Assembly (NCBI GenBank): GCA_035714085.1
Contig: DASTMP010000084.1
Location: 9,616 to 73,615 of the forward strand
Direction: 5' to 3'
DNA from: JAJVID01 sp035714085
GTDB taxonomy: Bacteria; Acidobacteriota; Blastocatellia; RBC074
DNA: 64,000 bases
In this document: piece after piece, positions 11,096 through 19,519 of the stretch
Layout: the number at the start of each line of letters is the position of its first letter
How positions within the stretch are numbered: the first letter of the stretch is position 1
Made by a program: the position numbers and the translations under genes
Notes under the pieces: generated by a model
Told to the model about the DNA's origin: nothing
What the model saw: the letters and a program-made list of their open reading frames with translations, nothing else
Database searches by the model: none

Positions 11096-11191
11096 GCCAC
11101 AGAGCCACAGAGCCACAGAGAAGGTCTATGAATAGGTAAGAGCTGAACATTTCCTTAACTCTGTGTCTCTGTGTCTCTGTGTTTCTGTGGC
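11096..11191. repeat. Hairpin built from CCACAGAG units
   Basis: Left arm 11096-11120 is three tandem GCCACAGAG units. Right arm 11159-11191 is CTCTGTGT repeats ending TTTCTGTGGC, its reverse complement in imperfect form. The loop is about 38 nt. It fills most of the receptor-dehydrogenase spacer. The same unit recurs at 7142 and 57452. Confidence 0.75.
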
Positions 11192-11206
11192 AGTCTTATT
11201 GCGACT

Positions 11207-12112
11207 ATGAACAACGGGATGAAGATCGGCTTTATCGGCTTCGGCGAGGCGGGTTTCCATATCGCGCGGGGTTTGCGCGGCGCGGGCGTCTCCGGCGTCT
11301 GGGCCTACGATATTAATGCGCGCGCGCCTGGGCTGGGCGAGAAGATTCAGCGGCGCGCCGGCGAGGCTGAGGTCCCGCTCCTCGAATCGAATGCGGAGCT
11401 GGCGGCGGCGAGCGATATTCTGCTTTCGACTGTGACTGCGAACCGCAGCATGGAGGCCGCGGAACAGACCGCCCCGTTTCTCACCTCGCGGCACATTTAC
11501 GCCGATTTGAACTCGGTTTCGCCGGCGCTCAAACAAGCCATCGGGAAACTGATCGAGTCTCGCGGCGCGCGGTTTGTCGAGGCCGCGGTCATGTCGCCTG
11601 TGCCGCGTCACGGGGCCGCCGTACCAATGTTCCTGGGCGGCGCTCATGCGCCGGAGTTCGCCAGCCTGCTCTCGCCTTACGGCATGAAGCTCGAAGTGAT
11701 CTCCGAGCGAATCGGCGCCGCCTCCGCCGTCAAGATGTGTAGGAGCGTCGTCGTCAAAGGACTCGAAGCGTTGATGCTCGAATGCGTGTTGGGTAGTGTT
11801 CCTTACGGCGCTGACGAACGCGTCTTCGCCACCCTCGACGAGACGTTTCCGGGAATGGACTGGAAGAAGCTCGCAAGTTATATGATCGGGCGCGTCGTCG
11901 AGCACGGAGAGCGGCGGGCGCGAGAGATGGAAGAGGTCTCCGCGACGCTGCGCTCCATCGGCGTCGAACCGATCATGGCCGAGGCGACCGCGCGCCGTCA
12001 GGACTCCCTCGCCGGTCTCGGACTGCTCGAACATTTCGGCGGCAATGCGCCGGACGATTACCGGGCTGTCGCGCAGGCTGTGGAGCTCAAAAAGAATTTT
12101 AGCCACGATTGA
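11207..12112 (+). CDS. NAD(P)-dependent dehydrogenase, 6-phosphogluconate dehydrogenase-like with DUF1932 C-domain
   Basis: 301 residues. The N-terminal Rossmann domain begins MKIGFIGFGEAGFHIARGL (GxGxxG). The C-terminal part (AASAVKMCRSVVVKGLEALMLE) matches the helical DUF1932 arrangement with the family Lys. Members oxidise beta-hydroxy acids; the substrate is not evident. ATG 11207 is chosen because the frame upstream to 11171 is only repeat arm. The final codons and the TGA stop (AGC CAC GAT TGA) are supplied by the next hairpin element (12101-12206), so the native C-terminus may have been a few residues different. It is probably co-transcribed with the flanking catabolic genes. Confidence 0.78.
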   Translation: MNNGMKIGFIGFGEAGFHIARGLRGAGVSGVWAYDINARAPGLGEKIQRRAGEAEVPLLESNAELAAASDILLSTVTANRSMEAAEQTAPFLTSRHIYADLNSVSPALKQAIGKLIESRGARFVEAAVMSPVPRHGAAVPMFLGGAHAPEFASLLSPYGMKLEVISERIGAASAVKMCRSVVVKGLEALMLECVLGSVPYGADERVFATLDETFPGMDWKKLASYMIGRVVEHGERRAREMEEVSATLRSIGVEPIMAEATARRQDSLAGLGLLEHFGGNAPDDYRAVAQAVELKKNFSHD

Positions 12113-12206
12113 ACACGAATATTCACGAATGTCAGCAAGGAGATGGAAAACAAAAAAGACTCCGGAACCAAAAAATATTCGTGTTCATTCGTGTTCATTC
12201 GTGGCT
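12101..12206. repeat. Hairpin built from ATTCGTGTTC units, overlapping a stop codon
   Basis: Left arm 12101-12130 starts AGCCACGATTGAACACGAAT. Right arm 12177-12206 is ATTCGTGTTC twice, then ATTCGTGGCT in overlapping register. About 26 of 30 positions pair. The left arm contains the stop codon of the upstream dehydrogenase. Confidence 0.75.
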
Positions 12207-12232
12207 GATATTTTTTTGTCGAAGAGAGTTTA

Positions 12233-13963
12233 ATGTATACCGCAAGCACGGCATTGATAGAGGCGTTGCGCGAAGCCGGCGTCTCGTTCATCTTCGCCAA
12301 CCTGGGCAGCGATCACCCGGCGATCATCGAGAGCCTGGCCGAGGCGAGCGCGACCGGGCGACCGGCGCCGAGGCTTATCACCTGTCCGAACGAGATGGTC
12401 GCGCTGAGCGCGGCGCATGGTTTCGCTCAGGTCACGGGCCGCGCTCAGGCCGTGCTCGTCCATGTCGAATGCGGCACGCAGGCGCTCGCCGGCGCCTTGC
12501 ACAACGCCGCCAAAGGCCGCATTCCGGTTCTGATCATCGCCGGCGCGTCTCCCTTCACACAGGAGGGCGAAATGCGCGGCAGCCGCAACGAATTCATTCA
12601 ATGGATTCAGGACGTCTTCGATCAACGCGGCCTGGCGCGCGGCTACGTCAAGTATGACAACGAAATTCGCACCGGCAGGAACATCAAACAGATGGTTTTT
12701 CGCGCGTTGCAATTCGCGCGCAGCGATCCGAAAGGCCCGGTTTACCTGATGGCCGCTCGCGAGGTCCTGGAGGAAGAGGTTCCTCCTGTTGAAGCGCTTC
12801 CCGAAAACTGGCCTCCAATCAGGCCTTGCGCGCTCCCGCCTTCGGAGGTCGGAACGATTTTCGCCGATCTGTTGAGGGCGCGGCGGCCCCTGGTTGTCAC
12901 GTCCTATCTTGGGCGGAACCCAGACGCCGTTACGGAATTGATTCGCCTGTGCGAACGACTGGCGATCGGCGTGCTCGAGTCCGTGCCGTCATACGTCAAT
13001 TATCCGGCTGACGCCGGCTTGTATCTGGGAAATCAGTGGAACGAACCTGAACAAAACCGCGCGCTCGATGAAGCCGATTTCGTTTTGGTGATTGACAGCG
13101 ATGTGCCCTGGATTCCCACGGTCAACAAACCGCGTAAGAACGCAGCTATTTATCACATCGACGTCGACCCGCTGAAAGAGCAAATGCCGCTGTGGCAGAT
13201 ATCGGCGCGGCGCGTCTTTCGCGCCGACGCCGAGACGGCGTTGAGGCAGGTCAACGACTGTCTCGACATCGCAGAGATCGACAAGGAAGCGGTTAAAGAG
13301 CGCAGCGCGCATTACGCCCGATTGAGCAAGATGCGCCGCCAGAACCTGCTCCGGGCCGAGCAGCTGGAAGGAGATGTCATCACGCCGGAATATTTAACGG
13401 CTTGCGTCAGACAACAAATCGATCGGGACACGATTGTGTTGAATGAAGGGATCACGAATTTTGGGACGATCATTGATCACCTGGGCGGCCCGGGCCAAGG
13501 GGGAGGGATCCGCGCCGGTCATATGTTTACCAGCGGCGGAGGCTCTCTCGGCTGGAACGGCGGCGCGGCCATCGGCGTCAAGCTGGCCTGTCCCGACAAG
13601 ACGGTGGTTTGTTTGACGGGCGACGGGTCATATATGTTCTCCGTCCCGTCTTCGGTTCATTGGATCGCGCGGCGCTATCAAACGCCGTTCATGCAGGTCA
13701 TCTACAACAATCGGGGGTGGAAGGCCCCGAAGCTCTCGACGCTGGCGATTCACCCCGACGGCTACGCCAGCCGGAATGAGGACATCGGCGTCAGCTTCGA
13801 TCCGCCGCCGGATTATTCGGGAATCGCCGCCGCCGCCGGCGCCGCCTTCGCGCGAATCGTTCGGAGGCCCGAAGAGTTGAATTCCGCTCTGGCCGAGGCT
13901 TTTAACGCGGTTCGATACGAGCGGAGGTGCGCGGTGGTGGACGTCTGGTTGGCGCCATGTTGA
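12233..13963 (+). CDS. Thiamine diphosphate-dependent enzyme (acetolactate synthase / benzoylformate decarboxylase superfamily)
   Basis: 576 residues with the three-domain ThDP architecture. The N-terminal PYR domain holds the activating Glu in CPNEMVALSAAHG. A central domain spans ~200-340 and the C-terminal PP domain has the GDGSYMF...NNRGW ThDP/Mg motif. The SD-like GAAGAGAG lies upstream of ATG 12233. The superfamily includes acetolactate synthases, benzoylformate and oxalyl-CoA decarboxylases; no regulatory subunit gene is nearby, which argues against biosynthetic acetolactate synthase. In this neighbourhood a 2-keto-acid decarboxylase/lyase acting on an aromatic-derived acid is plausible but inferred. 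Confidence 0.82.
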   Translation: MYTASTALIEALREAGVSFIFANLGSDHPAIIESLAEASATGRPAPRLITCPNEMVALSAAHGFAQVTGRAQAVLVHVECGTQALAGALHNAAKGRIPVLIIAGASPFTQEGEMRGSRNEFIQWIQDVFDQRGLARGYVKYDNEIRTGRNIKQMVFRALQFARSDPKGPVYLMAAREVLEEEVPPVEALPENWPPIRPCALPPSEVGTIFADLLRARRPLVVTSYLGRNPDAVTELIRLCERLAIGVLESVPSYVNYPADAGLYLGNQWNEPEQNRALDEADFVLVIDSDVPWIPTVNKPRKNAAIYHIDVDPLKEQMPLWQISARRVFRADAETALRQVNDCLDIAEIDKEAVKERSAHYARLSKMRRQNLLRAEQLEGDVITPEYLTACVRQQIDRDTIVLNEGITNFGTIIDHLGGPGQGGGIRAGHMFTSGGGSLGWNGGAAIGVKLACPDKTVVCLTGDGSYMFSVPSSVHWIARRYQTPFMQVIYNNRGWKAPKLSTLAIHPDGYASRNEDIGVSFDPPPDYSGIAAAAGAAFARIVRRPEELNSALAEAFNAVRYERRCAVVDVWLAPC

Positions 13964-14019
13964 ACCTTCTGGGGAACGATTGATGTCGTTTACGACACCC
14001 CGAAAGAATGAAAACGCTC

Positions 14020-14102
14020 CCCTGGGAGCGCAGGCATCCTTGCCTGCGGCGTAACGCTCCTTACGGAGCTGCCCGCAGGCAAGGATGCCTGCGCTCCCAG
14101 GG
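14020..14102. repeat. Perfect 30-bp-arm hairpin, CTGGGAGCGCAGGC family (copy 1)
   Basis: Arms 14020-14049 and 14073-14102 are perfect reverse complements (CCCTGGGAGCGCAGGCATCC at the left tip). The short loop contains the smaller palindrome CTCCTTACGGAG. It is related in sequence to the hairpin at 33472-33552. It lies between the ThDP enzyme gene and the MetE-like gene. Confidence 0.9.
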
Positions 14103-14122
14103 ATTTGCCGAGGAGTTTAGCA

Positions 14123-15202
14123 ATGTACAGAAGCGATGTAGTCGGAAGTCTACTGCGACCGGATTATTTGAAAGAAGCTCGCGGGCGTCATGAAGCGGGG
14201 GAGCTTTCGGACGCCGCGTTCAAACAGATCGAAGATCGCGCCGTGGCCGAGGCCATCGAATTGCAGGACCGCGCCGGCGTCGAAGTCGTCACCGACGGCG
14301 AGATGCGGCGCTACGCTTTTTACGGCCACCTGGTCGACGCCCTCGAGGGCTACGACAAATTGGGCGGATGGGCGATCCCGTTCCGTGATGAAAAGGGCGA
14401 GGAGGTGGTTCAGCCGCGCCCGGTTGTCGTCTCCAAGTTGCGGCGCAGGCGGCATATGTGCGCGGAAGAGTACACGTGGCTGCGTGCGCAAACGATGCGC
14501 CCGGCGAAGACCACTCTCGTCAGCGCGCAGCAGGCCGCCGCCTATTTCGACGCAGAAAAGTCGTCGGGCGCCTACGCGACGGTTGACGCTTACCTGGCTG
14601 ACCTCGTCGACATACTGCGCGGCGAGATCGAGGAACTGATCCGGCTGGGCTGCGTTTACGTTCAGATCGATTCGCCGCAATATACGGCGCTGCTCGACCC
14701 AGATCTGCGCGAGGGCTACCGCAAGCGCGGTAATGACCCGGATCGTTTGCTCGATCTCTCGATTGAAATGGACAACGCCATCATCGGCAGTCATCCGGGT
14801 GTCACCTTTGGTTTGCACCTGTGCCGCGGCAACAATCAGAGCAAGTTTTACGCGCGTGGCGATTACGGGCCGATCACGAAGGTCTTTCGCAGGACGCGCT
14901 TCGACCGCTTCCTGCTCGAATTCGATGACGCGCGCTCCGGGGGGTTCGAGCCGCTGGCCCAAATGCCTGAAGACCGCGTCGTCGTGCTCGGATTGGTCAG
15001 CACGAAGAAAGGCGACCTCGAAAGCAAGGACGAGTTGAAGCGTCGCATCGAGGAAGCCTCTTCTTTTGTGCCGATAGAGCGGCTCGCGCTGAGCCCACAG
15101 TGCGGGTTCGCGTCAACGATGGAAGGCAATCTGCTGAGTGAAGCGGATCAGGAAGACAAGCTGCGGCTGGTCGCCGAGACCGCGCGCGAAGTGTGGGGGT
15201 AA
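14123..15202 (+). CDS. MetE C-domain-like (cobalamin-independent methionine synthase family) protein
   Basis: 359 residues, equal to only the C-terminal catalytic half of MetE. It starts MYRSDVVGSLLRPDYL (family DVVGSLLRP opening), with EVVTDGEMRR, and zinc-ligand motifs GLHLCRGNN (His/Cys) and SPQCGFAS (Cys). ATG 14123 follows AGGAG at 14111. The family transfers methyl groups to thiols, but many short members sit in catabolic clusters with unproven roles. Here it could take methyl groups from methoxy-aromatics, or be an unrelated methyltransferase; neither is shown. The MFS gene begins 3 nt after its stop, so they are co-transcribed. Confidence 0.78.
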   Translation: MYRSDVVGSLLRPDYLKEARGRHEAGELSDAAFKQIEDRAVAEAIELQDRAGVEVVTDGEMRRYAFYGHLVDALEGYDKLGGWAIPFRDEKGEEVVQPRPVVVSKLRRRRHMCAEEYTWLRAQTMRPAKTTLVSAQQAAAYFDAEKSSGAYATVDAYLADLVDILRGEIEELIRLGCVYVQIDSPQYTALLDPDLREGYRKRGNDPDRLLDLSIEMDNAIIGSHPGVTFGLHLCRGNNQSKFYARGDYGPITKVFRRTRFDRFLLEFDDARSGGFEPLAQMPEDRVVVLGLVSTKKGDLESKDELKRRIEEASSFVPIERLALSPQCGFASTMEGNLLSEADQEDKLRLVAETAREVWG

Positions 15203-15204
15203 GC

Positions 15205-16581
15205 ATGTCCGTCCCCGTTACAGCGGCTAATCAAGGTTCTGCGGCGGCGCCACAAACAACCGAACCCAGCCTGAAGTACGCATGGTATGTCGTCTTCGTG
15301 TTGATGGTTTGTTATACGCTCTCGTTTATCGACCGGCAGATTCTCGGTATGCTGGTAGGCCCGATCAAACGAGACTTCGAAATCAGCGACACGGGCGTGG
15401 GGTTGTTACAGGGGCTGGCGTTCGTGGCCTTTTACACAATCCTGGGATTACCGGTGGGATGGCTGGTCGACAGGTACAGCCGCCGCACGATCATCGCCGT
15501 GGGGGTCTTTTTCTGGAGCCTGATGACCGCGATGTGCGCCGTGGCGGGTAATTTCTGGTCGCTCTTTGCCGCGAGAATGGGCGTAGGCGTGGGCGAAGCG
15601 ACGCTCGCGCCGTCGGCGATGTCGATGACCTCGGACTACTTTCCCAAAGAGAGGCTCGGCGGCGCGCTCAGCGTTTATGCGATGGGAATCTTCGTTGGTT
15701 CGGGGATAGCGCAGATCGTCGGCGGCGCGGTGACGCAGGCGGTGACTGGAATGCCTGCGGTCACGCTGCCGGTTATCGGCGAGACAGCCGCCTGGCGACT
15801 CACGTTTCTGATTGTGGGGCTGCCGGGGTTGCTGGTCGGATTGCTGATCTACACAGTGCGCGAACCGTTGCGCCGCAATCTGCTGCGAAAAGCCGATGGG
15901 CAGTCTTCGCAACTGAGCCTCGGCGAGGTGTTGCGCGAATTCGGCCTGCGCCGGCGGTCGGTGGTCGGCATATGCGTGGCGCTGTCGGCGCAGGCCGGGT
16001 GCAATTACGCAATATTCGCCTGGGCGCCGGAATACTTCCTGCGCGTCCACAAATGGGAACGGGCCACGACAGGGCTGACGCTGGGCGTGATGACTCTGAC
16101 GGCGGGGATTTTGGGAATGTATGTGGGCGGCAAGCTTTGCGACCGCTGGGTCAGACAAGGGATTCACGAAGCGCCGCTCAAAGTCGGCGTTGTTGGCGCC
16201 GTCTGGGCGGGCGTCTTTTTCGGGCTGGCGATGAGCATGCCCAAGCTGACCTGGCTGCTCGTGTTGATGGTTCCTGCGCAATTCTTTCTGGCGCTGCCGG
16301 TCGGCAGTTCCTATGCGTCGTTGCAGTTGATCTTTCCGAATCAGTTGCGCGGGCAAGTCGCCGCGCTGCTTGTCTTCACCATCAGCCTCGGCGGCCAGTC
16401 GCTCGGGCCTTTGCTGCCGGGCGTTTTAAACGACTATCTGTTCCGCGACGGAAATATGGTCGGCAGGTCGCTCGCGATTACGGTCGTCCTGGCTTCCGCC
16501 GTTTCGGCGGCGCTTTGCAGAGCGACCTATAAACCATATCGAGCGCACTATGAATGGATGAGGAAGCTGGATGCGAAATGA
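15205..16581 (+). CDS. Major facilitator superfamily transporter
   Basis: 458 residues with about 12 hydrophobic segments. The first loop carries the MFS signature GLPVGWLVDRYSRR, and FIDRQILGMLVGPIKRDF is typical of the spinster/hexuronate-like (Sma) branch. The start ATG 15205 lies 3 nt after the MetE-like stop. Inner-membrane uptake or export of an organic anion is likely. Next to PobA and ring-cleavage genes, an aromatic acid such as 4-hydroxybenzoate is a reasonable but unproven substrate. Confidence 0.87.
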   Translation: MSVPVTAANQGSAAAPQTTEPSLKYAWYVVFVLMVCYTLSFIDRQILGMLVGPIKRDFEISDTGVGLLQGLAFVAFYTILGLPVGWLVDRYSRRTIIAVGVFFWSLMTAMCAVAGNFWSLFAARMGVGVGEATLAPSAMSMTSDYFPKERLGGALSVYAMGIFVGSGIAQIVGGAVTQAVTGMPAVTLPVIGETAAWRLTFLIVGLPGLLVGLLIYTVREPLRRNLLRKADGQSSQLSLGEVLREFGLRRRSVVGICVALSAQAGCNYAIFAWAPEYFLRVHKWERATTGLTLGVMTLTAGILGMYVGGKLCDRWVRQGIHEAPLKVGVVGAVWAGVFFGLAMSMPKLTWLLVLMVPAQFFLALPVGSSYASLQLIFPNQLRGQVAALLVFTISLGGQSLGPLLPGVLNDYLFRDGNMVGRSLAITVVLASAVSAALCRATYKPYRAHYEWMRKLDAK

Positions 16582-16691
16582 GAGTGGTTGGTGATTCGTG
16601 GTTGGTGGTTGGTGAGAGATGGGAAGCGAAGAAATCAACAATAACCACCAAATACTAACCACTAACCACTAACCACTAACCACTAACCACT
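16582..16691. repeat. Hairpin filling the whole MFS-pobA spacer (CCACTAA units)
   Basis: Left arm 16583-16613 is rich in GGTTGGTG. Right arm 16644-16691 is tandem CCACTAA units. The element begins at the MFS stop codon and ends at the base before the pobA ATG, so it also forms the pobA translation initiation region. Not CRISPR: units are 7 nt with no spacers. Confidence 0.8.
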
Positions 16692-17870
16692 ATGCGGACA
16701 CAGGTTGGCATTGTCGGAGCAGGCCCGGCGGGATTGCTGCTTGGGCGTCTGCTGTGGTTGCAGGGCATCGAATCCATCTTGATCGAAACCCGCAGCCGCG
16801 AGTATGTCGAAAGCCGCGTCCGGGCTGGCGTGCTGGAACAGGGCACGGTGGACATCCTCAACGAAGCGGGTGTCGGCGAGCGGATGCGGCGACAGGGTCT
16901 CGTCCATCACGGCATCGAGCTGAGTTTTCGCGGGCGTCGCCATCGCGTCAATATGCATGAGCTGACCGGCGGCCGCGCCATCACGGTCTACGGCCAGACC
17001 GAAGTCGTCAAGGATTTGATCGGCGCGCGGCTCGACGCGGGCGCCGAGATATTCTTCGAGGTCGAGGACGTGAGCGTGCGCGACTTCGACGGCGAGACGC
17101 CGAAGATTCGCTTTCGATGGGCGGGCGAACAGCGAGAGATAGCCTGCGATTTCATCGCGGGCTGCGACGGCTCTCACGGCGTTTGCCGCGAGTCGATTCC
17201 CGACGGAGCGCTGACCGTCTACGAGCGGACTTATCCTTTCGGCTGGCTCGGCATTCTGGCCGAATCCAAACCCCCTTCGGAGGAGTTGATCTACTGTCAT
17301 CACGAGCGCGGCTTCGCCCTCTTCAGCATGCGCTCCCCTCAGATCACGCGACTCTACATTCAATGCGACCCGAGCGAAGTGATCTCCAACTGGCCCGATG
17401 ACCGCATCTGGGGGGAGTTGGAGACTCGGCTAGACGCCGGCGGCGATCTCGCGCTGAAAGAGGGGCCGATCTTTCAAAAGGGCGTCACGCCGATGCGCAG
17501 TTTCGTCGTCGAGCCGATGCAATACGGCCGGATGTTCCTAGCCGGAGACGCCGCGCACATCGTGCCGCCGACCGGCGCGAAAGGACTCAACCTGGCCGCC
17601 GCGGATGTTCGCGTTCTCTCGCGGGCCTTCGGCGATTATTACCACGCGGGAAAAAGCGAACTGCTCGATCGATATTCGCAAACCTGCCTGCGCCGCGTCT
17701 GGCGCGCCGAGCATTTTTCGTGGTGGATGACTTCGCTGCTCCACCGCTTCCCGGACGCCACCCCGTTTCATCGGCGGATTCAATTGGCCGAATTGGAATA
17801 TGTGACGGGCTCGCGCGCGGCCGCTACGGGGTTGGCGGAAAATTACGTAGGATTGCCTTTTGCGGAGTAG
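16692..17870 (+). CDS. pobA: 4-hydroxybenzoate 3-monooxygenase
   Basis: FAD- and NADPH-dependent hydroxylase converting 4-hydroxybenzoate to protocatechuate. 392 residues, the usual PobA length. It shows the FAD motif VGIVGAGPAGLLLG, ESRVRAGVLEQGTVDIL, VYGQTEVVKDL, the DG motif IAGCDGSHGVCR, and GDAAHIVPPTGAKGLNLA. It supplies the substrate for the extradiol dioxygenase earlier in the region. No Shine-Dalgarno precedes ATG 16692: the upstream 48 bases are a CCACTAA repeat arm. Translation may rely on the unstructured A-rich arm or on coupling; this is inference. Confidence 0.93.
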   Translation: MRTQVGIVGAGPAGLLLGRLLWLQGIESILIETRSREYVESRVRAGVLEQGTVDILNEAGVGERMRRQGLVHHGIELSFRGRRHRVNMHELTGGRAITVYGQTEVVKDLIGARLDAGAEIFFEVEDVSVRDFDGETPKIRFRWAGEQREIACDFIAGCDGSHGVCRESIPDGALTVYERTYPFGWLGILAESKPPSEELIYCHHERGFALFSMRSPQITRLYIQCDPSEVISNWPDDRIWGELETRLDAGGDLALKEGPIFQKGVTPMRSFVVEPMQYGRMFLAGDAAHIVPPTGAKGLNLAAADVRVLSRAFGDYYHAGKSELLDRYSQTCLRRVWRAEHFSWWMTSLLHRFPDATPFHRRIQLAELEYVTGSRAAATGLAENYVGLPFAE

Positions 17871-17918
17871 TTATTTTGTGGACACTCAACTCATGAGAAG
17901 TTAGCTTGGGTCAGTTCC

Positions 17919-19298
17919 TTAATGTGTTGTCCACTCCCGTAGCAAGGCTTTGAAATCGTCCCGCTCCATTTTGCGGTTGGCGACGTAATTACCGTGTTTA
18001 TTCTCTTCAGGCTTTAGTTGCTCGACCGGGGGCGGCGGCTCTGGACCAGTATGAAATGCGAAAGTGACAATATGCTTTATATCCAGCCCATGACAGGAAG
18101 CGCAGCGTGTGCGTAGCGAGGCGTAAACTGGCTCGGCAAAGCCGACGATGTTTACAGGCTGAGTGGAAGCGAAGGAGTAATCGTTCCCGGCGCTAGGCAG
18201 ATAGCTTCCCGCTTTTTCATCGAGCGCAACCAGGCCGCCCGACCGGGGATTGCTGAGAAAAAGCTTGCGGCTGATTTCAAACTGGCCCAGCTCCGTCGGC
18301 GCCAAATTGCCGCGCCCGTCTTTGATGAATGATCGCTGTTGTACTTCGTAAGTAATCGGGCTTGGGACTACTGCGCCGTTGCTGTCGATTAACAGGCTCT
18401 GGATGACGAGCGCCACCGCAGCGAGTCTCCCGGCTCCTCCCCCCGCCTCCTCACGAAATTCATTGAGGAAAGCCTGCTGGTTCGCCGGTCGTGACGCCGC
18501 CTTGATGAAGACGCGCGCGGTCCGGCGGAAGCGGGCTGAATCGTCGTGCAGGCGATTCGGGAACCACCTGATTTCCATCCACTCTCTCCGAGTCCCAAAC
18601 AGGTCGGGCAGGCTATGAACGACGGATGCGGCGGCGTAATTGTCCGGCAGTCTCTTGATCTCTTCCGGCGTCAGCGCAAGCCTCTTGATGAAGCGCGCCA
18701 GCAGCGGCAATAGTTCACTTCTGCGTTCGTTGAGCGATTCCCCCTGCGGGCCCCTGATGTATCTAAACCCGGAAAGAATATCGAAAGCCGCCCACACGTC
18801 CCCCTGCATCAGCGCGCGGTCGAGAGCCGGGCGGTCTCTGCTTTCGCCTAGCGCATCGGCGAGAGCGCGCTTGAGCATTGAATAGCGCGGCTCCATGAGC
18901 GCCTGAACCGCGCCGGCAGAGTTAAAGAATGAAGGGTAGAGCGGATCAATGGCGCCGTCGCCGCTCTCGATGCGCTCAAACAGGCCTGCGCTGAAGCGAA
19001 ATTCGGAGGATATCCCCATCCGCCCAGAGATGAACGGCGCTCCCTCATTGAAATCCTGCGAGAGTCTGGTCTTTACTGTTCGTGTAAATAGACAGTAAAA
19101 AATGCGGTTCCACGAATCCCCCGGATCTGGATGATAGATCGCCTGCGGCTCATCTTTCGGCAGGGAGCCGAAGCGCGGGTTGAGGCCCGATTGCGCGGAG
19201 CAAAGCAACCCCAGCGCCACAAAGTGTAGAACGATACCAGCGAGGCGATATGGTCTGCGCCTGGATAACTTGTCGCGGATGCGGTTTATCATCGTCAT
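17919..19298 (-). CDS. Exported protein with C-terminal c-type heme motif (CASCH)
   Basis: About 459 residues. An N-terminal membrane/signal segment (LAGIVLHFVALGLLCSAQS) suggests export. Most of the protein is unrecognised; near the C-terminus TRCASCHGLDIKH is a CxxCH heme c-binding site, and an acidobacterial/planctomycete DUF-type cytochrome architecture is possible. The start at 19298 (MTMINRIRDKL) is chosen for a weak GAGCAGAG upstream; the frame is open to 19376. It stands alone, convergent with pobA (48 bp between stops). A periplasmic electron-transfer or oxidase role is inferred only from the heme motif. Confidence 0.7.
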   Translation of the reverse strand: MTMINRIRDKLSRRRPYRLAGIVLHFVALGLLCSAQSGLNPRFGSLPKDEPQAIYHPDPGDSWNRIFYCLFTRTVKTRLSQDFNEGAPFISGRMGISSEFRFSAGLFERIESGDGAIDPLYPSFFNSAGAVQALMEPRYSMLKRALADALGESRDRPALDRALMQGDVWAAFDILSGFRYIRGPQGESLNERRSELLPLLARFIKRLALTPEEIKRLPDNYAAASVVHSLPDLFGTRREWMEIRWFPNRLHDDSARFRRTARVFIKAASRPANQQAFLNEFREEAGGGAGRLAAVALVIQSLLIDSNGAVVPSPITYEVQQRSFIKDGRGNLAPTELGQFEISRKLFLSNPRSGGLVALDEKAGSYLPSAGNDYSFASTQPVNIVGFAEPVYASLRTRCASCHGLDIKHIVTFAFHTGPEPPPPVEQLKPEENKHGNYVANRKMERDDFKALLREWTTH

Positions 19299-19407
19299 TA
19301 CTCTGCTCGCCATTTTTCGCGCTCTTCCTGAGCCAACCCACTTACGATCCGTTTTATCTGACGCCGTACATATCATCGCAGCGCCGAGCGAAAAAGGACA
19401 TCAAGGC

Positions 19408-19491
19408 GGAAACCGCGGATTTACGCCGATGCGATAGATCGTCACGAATAATCCGCGTCGATCTGTCGCATCCGTGTAAATCTGCGGTTCC
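19408..19491. repeat. Inverted repeat between two minus-strand genes
   Basis: Left arm 19408-19441 (GGAAACCGCGGATTTACGCC at its tip) pairs imperfectly with 19459-19491 (ends TAAATCTGCGGTTCC); loop 17 nt. It lies upstream of the heme-motif gene and downstream of the Gfo/Idh/MocA gene. Confidence 0.7.
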
Positions 19492-19519
19492 TTCTGTTCC
19501 CGACCTCGCCTACTCTGAT

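Noticed and set aside
12233..13963. Biosynthetic acetolactate synthase (ilvB)
   Set aside because: No ilvN or ilvC next to it and it lies among catabolic genes; only the superfamily is safe.
16644..16691. Tandem short repeats resembling a CRISPR array
   Set aside because: Unit is 7 nt, without spacers; it is one arm of a hairpin. The same applies to 48555-48584.
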